From Thraustochytrium sp. TN22 (taxonomy: Eukaryota > Sar > Bigyra > Thraustochytrida > Thraustochytriidae), in contig JABLUY010000334.1 of assembly GCA_013306675.1 (NCBI GenBank), positions 1 to 31,583 of the forward strand: a stretch of 31,583 bases of DNA, given 5' to 3'. The notes under the pieces are model-generated. The model was not told where the DNA came from, did no database searches, and was given only the letters and a program-made list of their open reading frames with translations. This document shows, piece after piece, positions 1 to 8,489 of the stretch. The position numbers and the translations under genes were made by a program. Each line of letters begins with the position of its first letter. Position 1 is the stretch's first letter.

Positions 1-841
1 AACGTAGGTGCCGCGTAGCCGCACGTTGGGGCTGTCCAGCAGCGCGCACTCGCCGACAGGGCTGGTGGCGCGGAGCCGCGGATGGTCTCCTGCGAGCAGT
101 CACCATAGTTGCTGCATGGCCGGTCTACGGTGGGCGAGCCGCGGTCGTTGCTGTTGCAAATATAGCAGGCGCGCTCGGCGAAGAGCGCCGAGATGCAGTT
201 GAAGCGGTCTTCCTGGTCTAAGGCCTCGAACTGCTCCTACGACTCGAAGCCCCAGGCAGCGTACTCCTGCACGCCACCCGCCGTGCTGGCGTTCACGATC
301 GGATTGCAGGCGCACCCGCTATAGATGCGCTCCGCAGAGTCGCGGATGAGCAGTGGGCACTTGACCTCGCACTTGTTCGAGTTCTGACTCCCACCATGAA
401 CGAGACGATCGACACAATCGAGTACACCACGCTCGCCGCGATGTAGTAGTAGCCCTGTCACGCTGCGACCCCTCGCTTCATCAGGCAAGGCTCATCTCCA
501 GCAGCAATTCTCTCTTGCCGTTGCGATCGGTGTCGAGGGCGCTCGAGCCGAGCCGAAGTCTTGCAAAGGACGTCCTTGAGCATGCAGCGCAGCACCGCCT
601 TGCCAGTGCCGACATCCAACGTGCGCGCGACCAGCGGGCTTGCACCGCTCAGCACCTGCACAGGGACCGACGTGAAGATGGTCGTGACTTCCGACCCGCC
701 GCCAAGCGTGTAGTAGCCGTTCGCGCCCCAGCAGAAGACGTGCCTGTCCCCGTCCAGATGGCACGCGAAGCTATCGTCCGCGACCGGGCCTGCTGCTGTC
801 GCCGCCGCGAGCGATGTCGCCACGATGGCAACACGAAACAT
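1..841 (-). pseudogene. Decayed RCC1-repeat membrane/secreted protein gene (5' part; runs off left edge)
   Basis: Reading leftwards from an ATG at 841, the product starts with a signal-peptide-like stretch (MFRVAIVATSLAAATAAG), then one RCC1-like blade with the core FACHLDGDRHVFCWGANGY. RCC1 proteins normally carry several such blades in a propeller; only one is visible. The frame then breaks. Protein-like text continues in other frames: LDTDRNGKRELLLEMSLA ending in two stops near 480, then a hydrophobic helix (IAASVVYSIVSIVSFMVGV, about 445-390), then a Cys-rich part (CEVKCPLLIRDSAERIYSGC, about 370-310). In that last frame a TAG at 237-239 interrupts text that stays protein-like on both sides (AAWGFES, stop, EQFEALDQEDRFNC). 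At least two frameshifts and one in-frame stop point to a pseudogene with a shortened propeller. Sequencing error or unrecognised introns are alternatives. The left end lies outside the window. Confidence 0.6.
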
Positions 842-1402
842 GTGCGCCACTATTGAGGGATGACGTGCGACAAGGTCAGAGGGCGGAAGATCAACAAAAG
901 CGTCGCCTGGATCATAGCTGGATGCCCGCCCCGTCGGAAGCCTCGTGTGACGCGCTCAGCTCGAGCGATCTTGGGGCGATGCCGGGCGAGCGGCAAAAGT
1001 CTCATCGAGACTTAGCTCGAACGCTCAAATACTTCGCACGCAGCGGTCAATGCAACCCATGCATGATTGCGCAGCATTTCTGCCCAGGCCTCGCAACCTT
1101 TAGTCTGGCGCCAAGCCTCCCAGCGGCTTCGTCAGACTCGCAACTCCGGCTCGACCTGGCCTACAGCTCTCGACCGTACCAACAACCCTTTTCACCCCGT
1201 TCCTCGCCTGGCCCCTTCGGCTGGTGCGGGGGCGGGGCTTCGTTACGTTTCTAAGACCTGTCATCTTTCCGACACGAGATCAAATGGATGGAATCAAAAA
1301 TCGTTGTCATTGCGGTGGTACAAAGGCGCGGCTCGGCGCGACGTGGCTCGGCTCGGCTCGGCTTGGATTGGGTCGGCACGGCCCGGCACGGTACGGCACG
1401 GC
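842..1402. other. Intergenic, with a GGCTC/GGCAC pentamer-rich tract
   Basis: No convincing gene. From about 1328 to 1404 the sequence is an imperfect array of pentamers (GGCTC and GGCAC variants) that runs directly into the end of the first palindromic element. Confidence 0.6.
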
Positions 1403-1648
1403 TCAAAGGCCGTGGACGAAGCGAGAAGCGCGCACGGGCCGCTGCTGTCCTGGCGCGTAGTGGTCCATGGCGCAGCTCCGGCGCGGGCGCAACGCGCGTG
1501 GCGAGCGCAGCTGCACCTTGACCTTGCGCATCTTGCCGTTGCCGCTGCTCGAGCGCGAGCCCACGGACACGGCGTCATCGTGTGCGTGCAACCTCGGGCT
1601 GCGGCGCGCAGAGCGCAGGTCCGTCACGGTCGCGACGCGCGCAGTCAT
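1403..1648 (-). CDS. Small basic Arg/Ser-rich protein, copy A (81 aa)
   Basis: Unrecognised protein, first of four paralogous copies in the window. The product starts MTARVATVTDL and ends RFVHGL. The shared core is LRSARRSPRLHA, a short acidic patch, SVGSR, a Ser/Gly segment, RKVKVQLRSPRALRPRRSCAM and HYAPGQQRPVR. It is strongly basic, with no signal peptide or membrane segment. The start was chosen at MTAR because all four copies align from there while their leaders diverge with frame-changing indels. Copy A is the most diverged (Asp for Gly after CAM; Met for Thr after GK). It is transcribed outward from the centre of a palindrome, divergent from copy B. Whether it is expressed is unknown; it could be a terminal exon or part of a repeat element. 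Confidence 0.45.
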   Translation of the reverse strand: MTARVATVTDLRSARRSPRLHAHDDAVSVGSRSSSGNGKMRKVKVQLRSPRALRPRRSCAMDHYAPGQQRPVRASRFVHGL

Positions 1649-2031
1649 TCTTCTCTTGGTGCTCTCCTTGCTTCTTGCTCTCGCCCAGGCTCCCTCTGTC
1701 TTCGTTCGGCTCTGATCTGTCGCGCAGGTTGCAGGTCTGCTGCAGCTCGCGGCGCGCCGCCGTCGCGCCGACAGCCGGGACCGCAACGCGCCACGGCCGT
1801 GGCTGCGGCTGTGACCGCGGGTTCCGGAACCCGGTCTGGCTCGCGGGTTGCGGCGCCACGGCTGCGGCGCGTTGCGGTCCCGGCTTCCGGCGGTGGCCGC
1901 CGGCGCCGCGCACGCGGTGGCGGCGGCGCGACGCCACGGCTGCGGCAGACCTGCAACCTCCACCAGAGCCAGAAGAAGAAAAGAGAAGCCCGAACGAGAG
2001 CAAGAAGAGCACCACGAGCGACAAGAGGAGG

Positions 2032-2280
2032 ATGACCGCCCGCATCGCAAGCATCAAGGACCTGCGCTCGGCGCGCCGCAGCCCGAGGCTGCACGCACAC
2101 GGTGACGACAACATGTCGGTGGGCTCGCGCACGAGCAGCGGCAGCGGCAAGACGCGCAAGGTCAAGGTGCAGCTGCGCTCGCCGCGCGCGCTGCGCCCGC
2201 GCCGGAGCTGCGCCATGGGCCACTACGCGCCTGGCCAGCAGCGGCCCGTCCGCGCCGCCCGCTTCGTTCACGGCCTCTGA
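2032..2280 (+). CDS. Small basic Arg/Ser-rich protein, copy B (82 aa)
   Basis: Second copy of the unrecognised family, on the right arm of palindrome I. It starts MTARIASIKDL and ends RFVHGL with TGA at 2278-2280. It matches the other copies through the core (SVGSR, then a Ser/Gly linker, then RKVKVQLRSPR), with one extra residue in the HAHGDDNMSVG stretch. The upstream leader is purine-rich (many GAG and AAG triplets), as in the other copies. It is divergent from copy A with 383 bp between the two start codons. No known domain is recognised; the high Arg/Lys content would suit a nucleic-acid-binding or nuclear protein, but that is inference. Confidence 0.5.
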   Translation: MTARIASIKDLRSARRSPRLHAHGDDNMSVGSRTSSGSGKTRKVKVQLRSPRALRPRRSCAMGHYAPGQQRPVRAARFVHGL

Positions 2281-2704
2281 GGCGACCTTGAGCCGCGCGA
2301 GCCTCTTAGTAATTGTGTAACTTACCCTGGAGACAGACAGAAAGCTTTCATTGACCACTCTTCGACGAGCTGCAACGAAGTTCGTTTGTCGTTCGATAAA
2401 CCGTGCGTTCTCACGGTCAGTCGAACATGCATTGTGCTTTCCCGCGCTTCCCGGGAGAGCAACGCCAGCACATTGCAAGTCAGGCTCGCTGTGGAAGGGC
2501 CAACTCGGTCGGCAGCTCAGCCCTGCACAGACTCCCGTACCAGGTACCCCTCTCGGCGAGCTTTGACCGTCGTTGTCTGTCGTCCCAAAGGCTCGAGCTC
2601 GTTGAAATCAAGGTCAAACGTCCCACGGCTCGAAAACCCCAGGGAACACGACTAGGTAAGAGTACAGAAGTTCTTTTGCAGCATCACAGCTATGTAACTT
2701 AGGC
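2281..2704. other. Unique spacer between palindromes I and II
   Basis: About 420 bp of lower-GC sequence with no inverted symmetry and no convincing gene. It separates the convergent 3' ends of copies B and C, so it would hold both 3' untranslated regions. Confidence 0.5.
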
Positions 2705-2941
2705 TCAAAGGCCGTGCACGAAGCGAGCAGCGCGCACGGGCCGCTGCTGGCCAGGCGCGTAGTGGCCCATGGCACAGCTCCGGCGCGGGCGCAGCGCGCG
2801 CGGCGAGCGCAGCTGCACCTTGACCTTGCGCGTCTTGCCACTGCCGCTGCTCATGCGCGATCCCACCGACACGTTGTCGTCCTCGGCGTGCAGCCTCGGG
2901 CTGCGGCGCGCCGAGCGCAGGTCCTTGATACGGGCGGTCAT
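2705..2941 (-). CDS. Small basic Arg/Ser-rich protein, copy C (78 aa)
   Basis: Third copy, on the left arm of palindrome II. It starts MTARIKDLRSARR, so it lacks the three- or four-residue insertion (ASI, ACI or ATVT) after MTAR seen in A, B and D, and ends RFVHGL. The core is identical or nearly identical to copies B and D, which suggests recent duplication, gene conversion or selection on the protein. It is divergent from copy D and convergent with copy B. Function unknown. Confidence 0.5.
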   Translation of the reverse strand: MTARIKDLRSARRSPRLHAEDDNVSVGSRMSSGSGKTRKVKVQLRSPRALRPRRSCAMGHYAPGQQRPVRAARFVHGL

Positions 2942-3349
2942 TTCTCTCTTGGTGCGCTTCCTCCAGCTGCTCTCGCTCAGGCTGCCTCTCTTGGTCTCCT
3001 TTTGCCTCTTGTTCGGGTTGCAGGTCTGCTGCAGCTCGCGGCGCGCGGCCGCGCCCGTCGCTGCGGCTGCCAGGACCGCAACGCAGCGCCCTCCCGGAGA
3101 ACCACCACGTCCGCGCCTGCGGCCGGGACCACGGGGGCGCGTCCCGGAACCCGGTCTGGCTCGCGGGTTGCGGTCGCGGCCACGGCTGTGGCGCGTTGCG
3201 GTCCCGGCGCGGGCGCGCGGGGCGCGGCGCTCGGCGCGGGCGAGGGCAGACCCGCAACCTGGACGAGAGCCAAGAGAGAAGAAGACAAGCAGCCACGCAT
3301 CGAGCAAGAGCGAGGGCAGCGGAGCCGCGTGGGCATACACAAGAGAAGA

Positions 3350-3595
3350 ATGACCGCCCGCATCGCATGCATCAAGGACCTGCGCTCGGCGCGCCGCAGC
3401 CCGAGGCTGCACGCCGAGGACGACAACGTGTCGGTGGGATCGCGCATGAGCAGCGGCAGCGGCAAGACGCGCAAGGTCAAGGTGCAGCTGCGCTCGCCGC
3501 GCGCGCTGCGCCCGCGCCGGACCTGCGCCATGGGCCATTACGCGCCTGGCCAGCAGCGGCCCGTCCGTGCCGCTCGCTTTGCGCACGGGCTCTGA
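3350..3595 (+). CDS. Small basic Arg/Ser-rich protein, copy D (81 aa)
   Basis: Fourth copy, on the right arm of palindrome II. It starts MTARIACIKDL and ends RFAHGL with TGA at 3593-3595. Differences from copy C are few (Thr for Ser before CAM; Ala for Val near the end). The leader is again purine-rich but cannot be aligned in frame with the other leaders, which supports starting translation at MTAR. Function unknown. Confidence 0.5.
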   Translation: MTARIACIKDLRSARRSPRLHAEDDNVSVGSRMSSGSGKTRKVKVQLRSPRALRPRRTCAMGHYAPGQQRPVRAARFAHGL

Positions 3596-4249
3596 AGCTA
3601 TAGCTAGAGCCACCTCTTCACCATGTAATCAAGATTTCCCTGTAAACTCTGCCTCCACAGTTCGCCTTGTGCACAAGACGGACCGCATCGTCTCAACCAA
3701 GGCCATGCCAGTGCTGCTAAGGCGTCCTAAGTGGGACAGGCAGGAGACGGGCGGAACAAGAACTGATGGCGCGGGTCAGAGGCGCACCTCGAATCTTGCA
3801 CTTGTCCGTCTTGCGAGGTTCCTTTCGCTCGCTACTTTGTACCGCGGCAAACGAGAGCTCATTGCGCGCGCCGGCGATCGTCAGCTGCGCGGCAAGCCTG
3901 CTTCGGCGCCTTCAAGGGTCCAAGCGTACATGTCTCGTGGCCGCTGCCTCTTTGTGATGAGTCTAACCAGCCTTTGTGGGCTTCCGCGCCTTGACCAAGC
4001 CCTCCTACTTTTTCTCCTTCTCCTCCTTTTCCTCCTTCTCCTCCTTGTCGTCGTCCCTAACGGCGGCGGCACATTCACGACCGTGAGAAGCTTTGGCTGT
4101 CATCGAGCTCTCTTTTGCTTGTCAAGAGAAGCTTTGCTCGTCAAAAGAGGCTTTGTTCGTGTCAAGAGTTCAAGTGCAGTCCACCATCATGGAGCTCTCT
4201 TGAGTCTCTCGTTGCATCGTAACTATTTCGTCATCATCACTTGCACGCA
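3596..4249. other. Intergenic with pyrimidine tract and short imperfect repeats
   Basis: No gene recognised. About 4001-4055 is a CTCCTT-rich pyrimidine tract. About 4090-4170 holds three or four imperfect copies of an AAGCTTTGCTCGTCAAAAGA-like unit. The region lies downstream of the coiled-coil gene (minus) and of copy D (plus), so it is a shared 3' flank. Confidence 0.5.
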
Positions 4250-6142
4250 TCACATCGGCGGGACGAAGGAGCATGGGGACGTGGTCGTGTGCTGGACCAT
4301 GGCAAAGTAGCGGGCCTTGAAGTTGCGCTCCTCGGGCGTGAGGGGCGTCCAGACGGGCAGCGGCGTGCACTGCTTGCACTCCAGCTGGTGGGCGAGGATG
4401 GCACGCTCCGTGGTCGTGCATTGGTTTTGCCAGGCGAGGTCGGTCCACTGCGCGGAGTAGCACACGCGCTTGGCGGCCTGCGAGGCCTCCTCGTCGGCTT
4501 CGCGCTTGCGCTTGGCGCGGCAGAGCTCTGCGGAGGCGTCCTCGGCTTCCTTTTGCGCGGCAGCAAGCATGCGCTGGAGGTCGTCGATCTTCCGACAGCG
4601 GTCCGCGTCTTTACTGGAATGCTTGGCCTTGGCGGCTTCCAGACGTTGCTTGCACTTCGCCAAGGACGTCTGCGCAGCTCCGGCCTCAGACTGGGCGGAG
4701 ACTGCCCTGGCGTCGGCCTCGCGCGTGGCCGCCGCGGCACGTTCGCTGGCGGCTCGTGTCTCGCTCAGCTCGCGGCGCAGGTCGGCGGCCTCAGCTTGGG
4801 CTTCACGCTTGTCGGCCTCTGCGCTGATGATGGCCTCCTTGGCCTTGCCCAGCTCGTGCCGCAGGTCGTCCGCCTCCACCGCCAGCGCACCATGCTCGAC
4901 CGCAGCCTGCTCCGCCGTGGCCGTGATCTCGGCGAGCTTCGTCTTGCATAGAGCGAGCTCGTCGGCGCAGGCCGCCTTGGCCTTGCTGAGCTCGTCCAGG
5001 TCCTGCTCCGCCTTCGCCTTGCATGCGACGAGCTCGCGCAAGTCCTGGTCCGCCTTGGCCCTGGTTGCAGCGAGCTCTGCAGTAGCCCGAGTCAGTTCCT
5101 GGGCGCGAGTCTCCTCGGCCTCCTTGGCCTTGCCGAGCTCTTGCGCAGTCCGGTGCGCGTCGGCTTTGGCCGTGGCGAGCTCCGCCGTGACCCGAGCCAG
5201 GGCCTTGGCGCGGTCCTGCACGGCCTGCTCGGCTTCCCTGGCTTTCTCGAGGTCGCGCGTGCGCTCCTCTGCCACGGCCTTGAGGCGGGCTAGCTCCTCC
5301 TGAAGTGCCTTGGCGCGCTCGGCCTTGGCCTTCTTCGACTCGAGAAGCTTTTCGGCCTCGGCCTGAAGGGCGACGATGCTGGCCTGGTCCTCCCGGCGCT
5401 GCTGCGCAGCTGCGGCCTCGGCGCGCTTGAGACGCGCGCGGAGGCTGGCGGCGGTCACGTCCAGCTCCTTCATATCTTCGATCGTCTGGCGCGCCACCAC
5501 GGCCGCCTTGCGGTCCGGCGGCGGCACCGCGTGGCGCTCCGTGTTGCGAAGCTGCACAGGCACGGGCGCCCGCACAAAGCCAAAGCCGGCCTTGCGCCGC
5601 ACGCAGAGGCTGCCATGGAAGCTGTACTCGCGGTCCGACTCGCGAAAGGCCACGCCCGCCACCTCCACGGCGACGTTCGCCGCGCGCAGCGCCTTGTTCA
5701 GGACGGCACGGATGTCCACTCCGCTCACGTCGGCTTTGGCCGCCATGCGCAGCGGCGTCCGCGCTGCATCCGGTCCGAGCGCCACGAGCCCGGCCGACCC
5801 TACGAGCGCGTAGATGAAGTGCGAGGTGCCGAGCCCCGGCAAGAGCCGGTCGCGCGCGATCTCGGAGTCGTACACGCTGGTGCCCACCTTGGCCTTGGAG
5901 TTGGGCCGGAAGAGCAAAGTACGCTCCTCCCAGCCGTCTGCCGCCACGCCGCGCTCGCCCAGCACCCGGCGCAAGGCCTCGGCGATGTACTTGCCGATCT
6001 GGTTCTGCCTGTCCGTCTCGCGCCGCAGCAGGTACGCCGCGTACTCCGGGATGACGCGCACCGCGCGCTTGTTCATGAGTTCGATGCGGTCCGGTGTGAG
6101 CGTGACGTGCGCCGGGGCTGGTGTCTCCTCCTGCGTGGTCAT
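4250..6142 (-). CDS. Large coiled-coil protein with unrecognised N-terminal domain (630 aa)
   Basis: Family not recognised. Residues about 1-180 look globular (LTPDRIELMNKRAVRVIPEY, then a part rich in hydrophobic strands including SEIARDRLLPGLGTSHFIYA). Residues about 205-540 form a long coiled coil of Ala/Glu/Lys/Arg with repeated phrases such as ELGKAKEAEE, ACKAKAEQDLDELSKAKA and DLRRELSETRA. A basic RAKRKREADEEASQAAKRV segment could be a nuclear localisation signal. The C-terminus (about 560-630) is again globular, with several Cys and Trp. The start was set at the ATG at 6142 (MTTQEETPAP); the frame stays open to 6844, but that extension is low-complexity and not protein-like. The gene is divergent from the 490 aa gene, 874 bp away. 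A structural or scaffold role is plausible from the coiled coil only. Confidence 0.75.
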   Translation of the reverse strand: MTTQEETPAPAHVTLTPDRIELMNKRAVRVIPEYAAYLLRRETDRQNQIGKYIAEALRRVLGERGVAADGWEERTLLFRPNSKAKVGTSVYDSEIARDRLLPGLGTSHFIYALVGSAGLVALGPDAARTPLRMAAKADVSGVDIRAVLNKALRAANVAVEVAGVAFRESDREYSFHGSLCVRRKAGFGFVRAPVPVQLRNTERHAVPPPDRKAAVVARQTIEDMKELDVTAASLRARLKRAEAAAAQQRREDQASIVALQAEAEKLLESKKAKAERAKALQEELARLKAVAEERTRDLEKAREAEQAVQDRAKALARVTAELATAKADAHRTAQELGKAKEAEETRAQELTRATAELAATRAKADQDLRELVACKAKAEQDLDELSKAKAACADELALCKTKLAEITATAEQAAVEHGALAVEADDLRHELGKAKEAIISAEADKREAQAEAADLRRELSETRAASERAAAATREADARAVSAQSEAGAAQTSLAKCKQRLEAAKAKHSSKDADRCRKIDDLQRMLAAAQKEAEDASAELCRAKRKREADEEASQAAKRVCYSAQWTDLAWQNQCTTTERAILAHQLECKQCTPLPVWTPLTPEERNFKARYFAMVQHTTTSPCSFVPPM

Positions 6143-7016
6143 GGCTTTATCGCCAACTGTGAACGTGCTCACGCCCTCCGACTCCACTGCCAGGAGCGTC
6201 GGCTTGTACGCCGTCGACGCTAGCTGCCTGAGCTTTGCCTTTGCCTTTGAGAGTTTGCAATCGATGCGGGTCTGCCCGGGCCGGCGCTGCGCCGAGCTCG
6301 TACTTGTACATGCCGTGCGTCTGGCCCCTTCGAGACCGCATCGCAACGCACAACGCGCAACGCGCCGTAACTTGGGTTCTCCAGCTAAGGACGGGTTCAA
6401 TGTGTCCCCGTCACGGGCGCGGCGGACCGGGTTGCGGTCTTGCGCCGAGACTTCGAAATCTCTTCTTTGGGGGGGAAATCTCTTCTTTGGGGCTCCTGGG
6501 CCACCGGCCGGCTGCGTTGCGGTCGGCGCCGAGCCAGGACTCGGACGCGTTGCACATACAATTTTGCTCTTGCTGTTCACGTCGGAGAGCACAAGCAGGC
6601 CGTCCGCCGTGCTGCGGCTCGCACGTGGCTTGCTCAACGAACAGCAGGACCTGGAGTCTCGGGGTGCACCGGGCCACGCACGCCTGGCAGAGTCGCGTAG
6701 CCCTTGCCGCCTGGGCGCCGCTGCGCAGCGCAACGAGCGTACTCGCCAGACGAGTATCAGCCAGGTTGGATACTTCGGCGCGTGTGGGCGCCGGAATATG
6801 AGAACGTGGTTGGGTGGACGACAACGCACGACAACCCCCGGCACGAGCGTGGCACGCGTTCCGCGGGCCGGTGGTTAGGTCAGTGCTTCGGAGGAACGCG
6901 TTCCGCAGGGCACCGAAGTACTTCGCCAAAGCGCCGCAGCGGGCAGCAGAACCTCAACCCACGAATACGAAGCCCTCCCTGAGCAAGCCATTGCAGAGAG
7001 TTCCGCTAGTGAGATC
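6143..7016. promoter_or_regulatory. Divergent intergenic region between two unrecognised genes
   Basis: The 874 bp lie between the start codons of the coiled-coil gene (minus) and the 490 aa gene (plus), so they should contain both promoters. A short tandem duplication of AAATCTCTTCTTTGGGG sits at about 6458-6491. No clear TATA box was identified. Confidence 0.4.
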
Positions 7017-8489
7017 ATGGCCGGCGCGCAGAAGCAGAAGAAGGCGAAGCTGAGGATGTCGGTCGACGGCCTGACGCGGCTGCGTGAGTCCGCGCACTCC
7101 TTGAAGCAGGCGTGGGACAAGCTCCTCGAGGCGGAGGGCGCCACGAGCGTCCCCTCGAAGGAGTGCGCTTCGGAATCGTCCAGCTCCGAGGAGGGCGAAC
7201 AGGGCGAGGGGAGTGAGAAGGGCGAGGGGAGCGGGAGGGGTGGCAGGCCCGTCCTGCAAACGCTTACGCCGGCAAGAATCCGTGCTAGGGCGCGACTTGA
7301 CGCCAAGAATAGGTTGCAAACTACCTTCTCCACCTACCTTGGCAACGACATCTACATGAAACATAGCCTTGCCTTTGGCCGCGCCGACGTCAAGGCCAAG
7401 ATCTCTCCATCGGTCTCCTTGCTGATCGGCATGGCCGCGCGGCACTACGAGCACCACATGTGCTTCCCGCAGTCGCGCCGGAGCCCCCGTAAGCAGGCGC
7501 TCAAGCTCGTGCAGAGCCAGGCACTCGCGGTGCACGCGCAGCTGAAGAGAAAGGGCTTCACGCCCAGGAGCGCCGCGCCGCTTGACAACCCAGCGGAGCT
7601 GGGCAAGTACGTCTTCTTCGAGCTCCTCTTCGGCGTCAAGGAGCTGCACAAGTACGTCCTCGGCTTTGTCAAGGCGCGCCGCAAGCACTTCGCCTATCGG
7701 GTGCTCCAAGAGGCGCCACACCTCCGCGCCGCGCTCAATCAGATCCAAGGAGTGGAGCTCTCACTGCCAGAGTACCTGGGCGTCCCGGCCGCCATGCTGC
7801 AAGAGCCCCGTTACAAGCCGTACGACCCCGAGGGTCCCGTCGCGCAAGTCAAGCCCGTCGCACACAAGAGCTGCCCCTTCGAGCCCGAGGAAACCTCCAT
7901 GCTGACCCAGTCGTGCGCCCTGAACTGGACCACCGAGTGTCAGTTCAAGCCGAACGACTCCTGCGACAGCAACGAGGCTGCACAGCGCTGCAAGAAGAAG
8001 TCCATGATGACGACGGCGGTCCTCATGGCATGGATGATCGCCTGCATCCACCCTGACCTCGACGTGGCCAAGCTCGGCAAGGCCCAGAACTTTACCCTGA
8101 CAGACTTCTTCAGGATAGTCAGCAGGCGCCAGCTCGCTTGGACATGGTCCTTTCTGATCCTCCGCGCTCACGGGCGCGACCCAGCCCTGGACGCCAAGAC
8201 GCGCACGGCCCAGATGCACAGCATGCTTATGTTTGATAAATGCGACGCCTGGATCCGGAATTGGTATCCGCGCCGCGGTAGCAAAGCCGCCGAACCCGAC
8301 TACGAGGCCGAGTACGACCTGCAGGAGGCCGCAGAACTGCTCAAGGAGCTGCACGCATCCAAGAAGCGCAAGTCGCCTGACACACCGGACGAGGACGAAC
8401 GGCGTGCAGCGCCCGGGGTCTCCGCGGCCAAGCCTGAGCAAAGCGATGATCTCGAAATCCTGCTTAGTCGATTCTACGACGAAGATTAA
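7017..8489 (+). CDS. Unrecognised 490 aa protein
   Basis: No family recognised. The ATG at 7017 has A at -3 and G at +4, a good eukaryotic start context. Residues about 1-35 are basic. Residues 50-80 are a Ser/Glu/Gly-rich acidic linker (SESSSSEEGEQGEG). Residues about 90-460 look globular and mostly helical, with FSTYLGNDIYMKHSLAFGRA, an aromatic FFELLFGVKELHKYVLGFV segment, a Cys-bearing middle part (CALNWTTECQF, CDSNEAAQRCKKK), hydrophobic MMTTAVLMAWMIACIHPDL, and RQLAWTWSFLILRAHGRD. The C-terminus carries a basic KKRKSPD motif that could be a nuclear signal and an acidic tail (DDLEILLSRFYDED). There is no signal peptide. It is divergently transcribed from the coiled-coil gene. It could be a lineage-specific nuclear protein or a product of a mobile or viral element; no catalytic motif separates these. 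Confidence 0.7.
   Translation: MAGAQKQKKAKLRMSVDGLTRLRESAHSLKQAWDKLLEAEGATSVPSKECASESSSSEEGEQGEGSEKGEGSGRGGRPVLQTLTPARIRARARLDAKNRLQTTFSTYLGNDIYMKHSLAFGRADVKAKISPSVSLLIGMAARHYEHHMCFPQSRRSPRKQALKLVQSQALAVHAQLKRKGFTPRSAAPLDNPAELGKYVFFELLFGVKELHKYVLGFVKARRKHFAYRVLQEAPHLRAALNQIQGVELSLPEYLGVPAAMLQEPRYKPYDPEGPVAQVKPVAHKSCPFEPEETSMLTQSCALNWTTECQFKPNDSCDSNEAAQRCKKKSMMTTAVLMAWMIACIHPDLDVAKLGKAQNFTLTDFFRIVSRRQLAWTWSFLILRAHGRDPALDAKTRTAQMHSMLMFDKCDAWIRNWYPRRGSKAAEPDYEAEYDLQEAAELLKELHASKKRKSPDTPDEDERRAAPGVSAAKPEQSDDLEILLSRFYDED

Larger units (their letters stand above)
1403..2280. repeat. Large imperfect palindrome I (two divergent gene copies plus spacer)
   Basis: The left arm (1403 to about 1820) and right arm (about 1830 to 2280) are inverted copies, each containing one small-protein gene. 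The centre is a perfect 16 bp palindrome, CGGGTTCCGGAACCCG, at 1818-1833. Landmarks mirrored in the spacer include GCAGGTCTGC near 1730 against GCAGACCTGC near 1955, and a GCAACGCGCCACGGC block near 1782 against its complement near 1860. The spacer between the two ATGs (1649-2031) has no other gene and could act as a bidirectional promoter. Confidence 0.8.
2705..3595. repeat. Large imperfect palindrome II (second divergent gene pair)
   Basis: Same structure as palindrome I: inverted arms each carrying a small-protein gene, with a GC-rich spacer of 408 bp (2942-3349) between the start codons. The centre near 3141-3152 reads TCCCGGAACCCGG and is followed by TCTGGCTCGCGGGTTGCGG, which also follows the centre of palindrome I, so the two palindromes are tandem copies of one element. 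GGTTGCAGGTCTGC-type blocks recur near 3018 and, inverted and slightly changed, near 3247. Confidence 0.8.

Noticed and set aside
1582-2280. Long open frames covering whole palindromes (for example 232 to 302 codons)
   Set aside because: They read one gene copy in sense and the opposite copy in antisense through the spacer, so length comes from the inverted symmetry and GC content.
3567-4310. Plus-strand open frame of 247 codons after copy D
   Set aside because: It includes a Leu run that is only the CTCCTT tract read in frame, and it overlaps the 3' end of the coiled-coil gene.
6143-6844. N-terminal extension of the coiled-coil protein to 6844
   Set aside because: The frame is open, but the translation is Arg/Pro/Ser-rich without structure; the ATG at 6142 starts text that looks like real protein.
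5814-6878. Plus-strand open frame of 354 codons
   Set aside because: Antisense to the coiled-coil gene and its promoter region, with no recognisable domain.
7300-7480. Faint resemblance to histone H2B in the 490 aa protein (FSTYLGNDIYMKHSLAFGRA, then SPSVSLLIGMAARHYEHHM)
   Set aside because: Only a few spaced residues agree and the rest of the fold is not evident by eye. A profile search or structure model would decide it.
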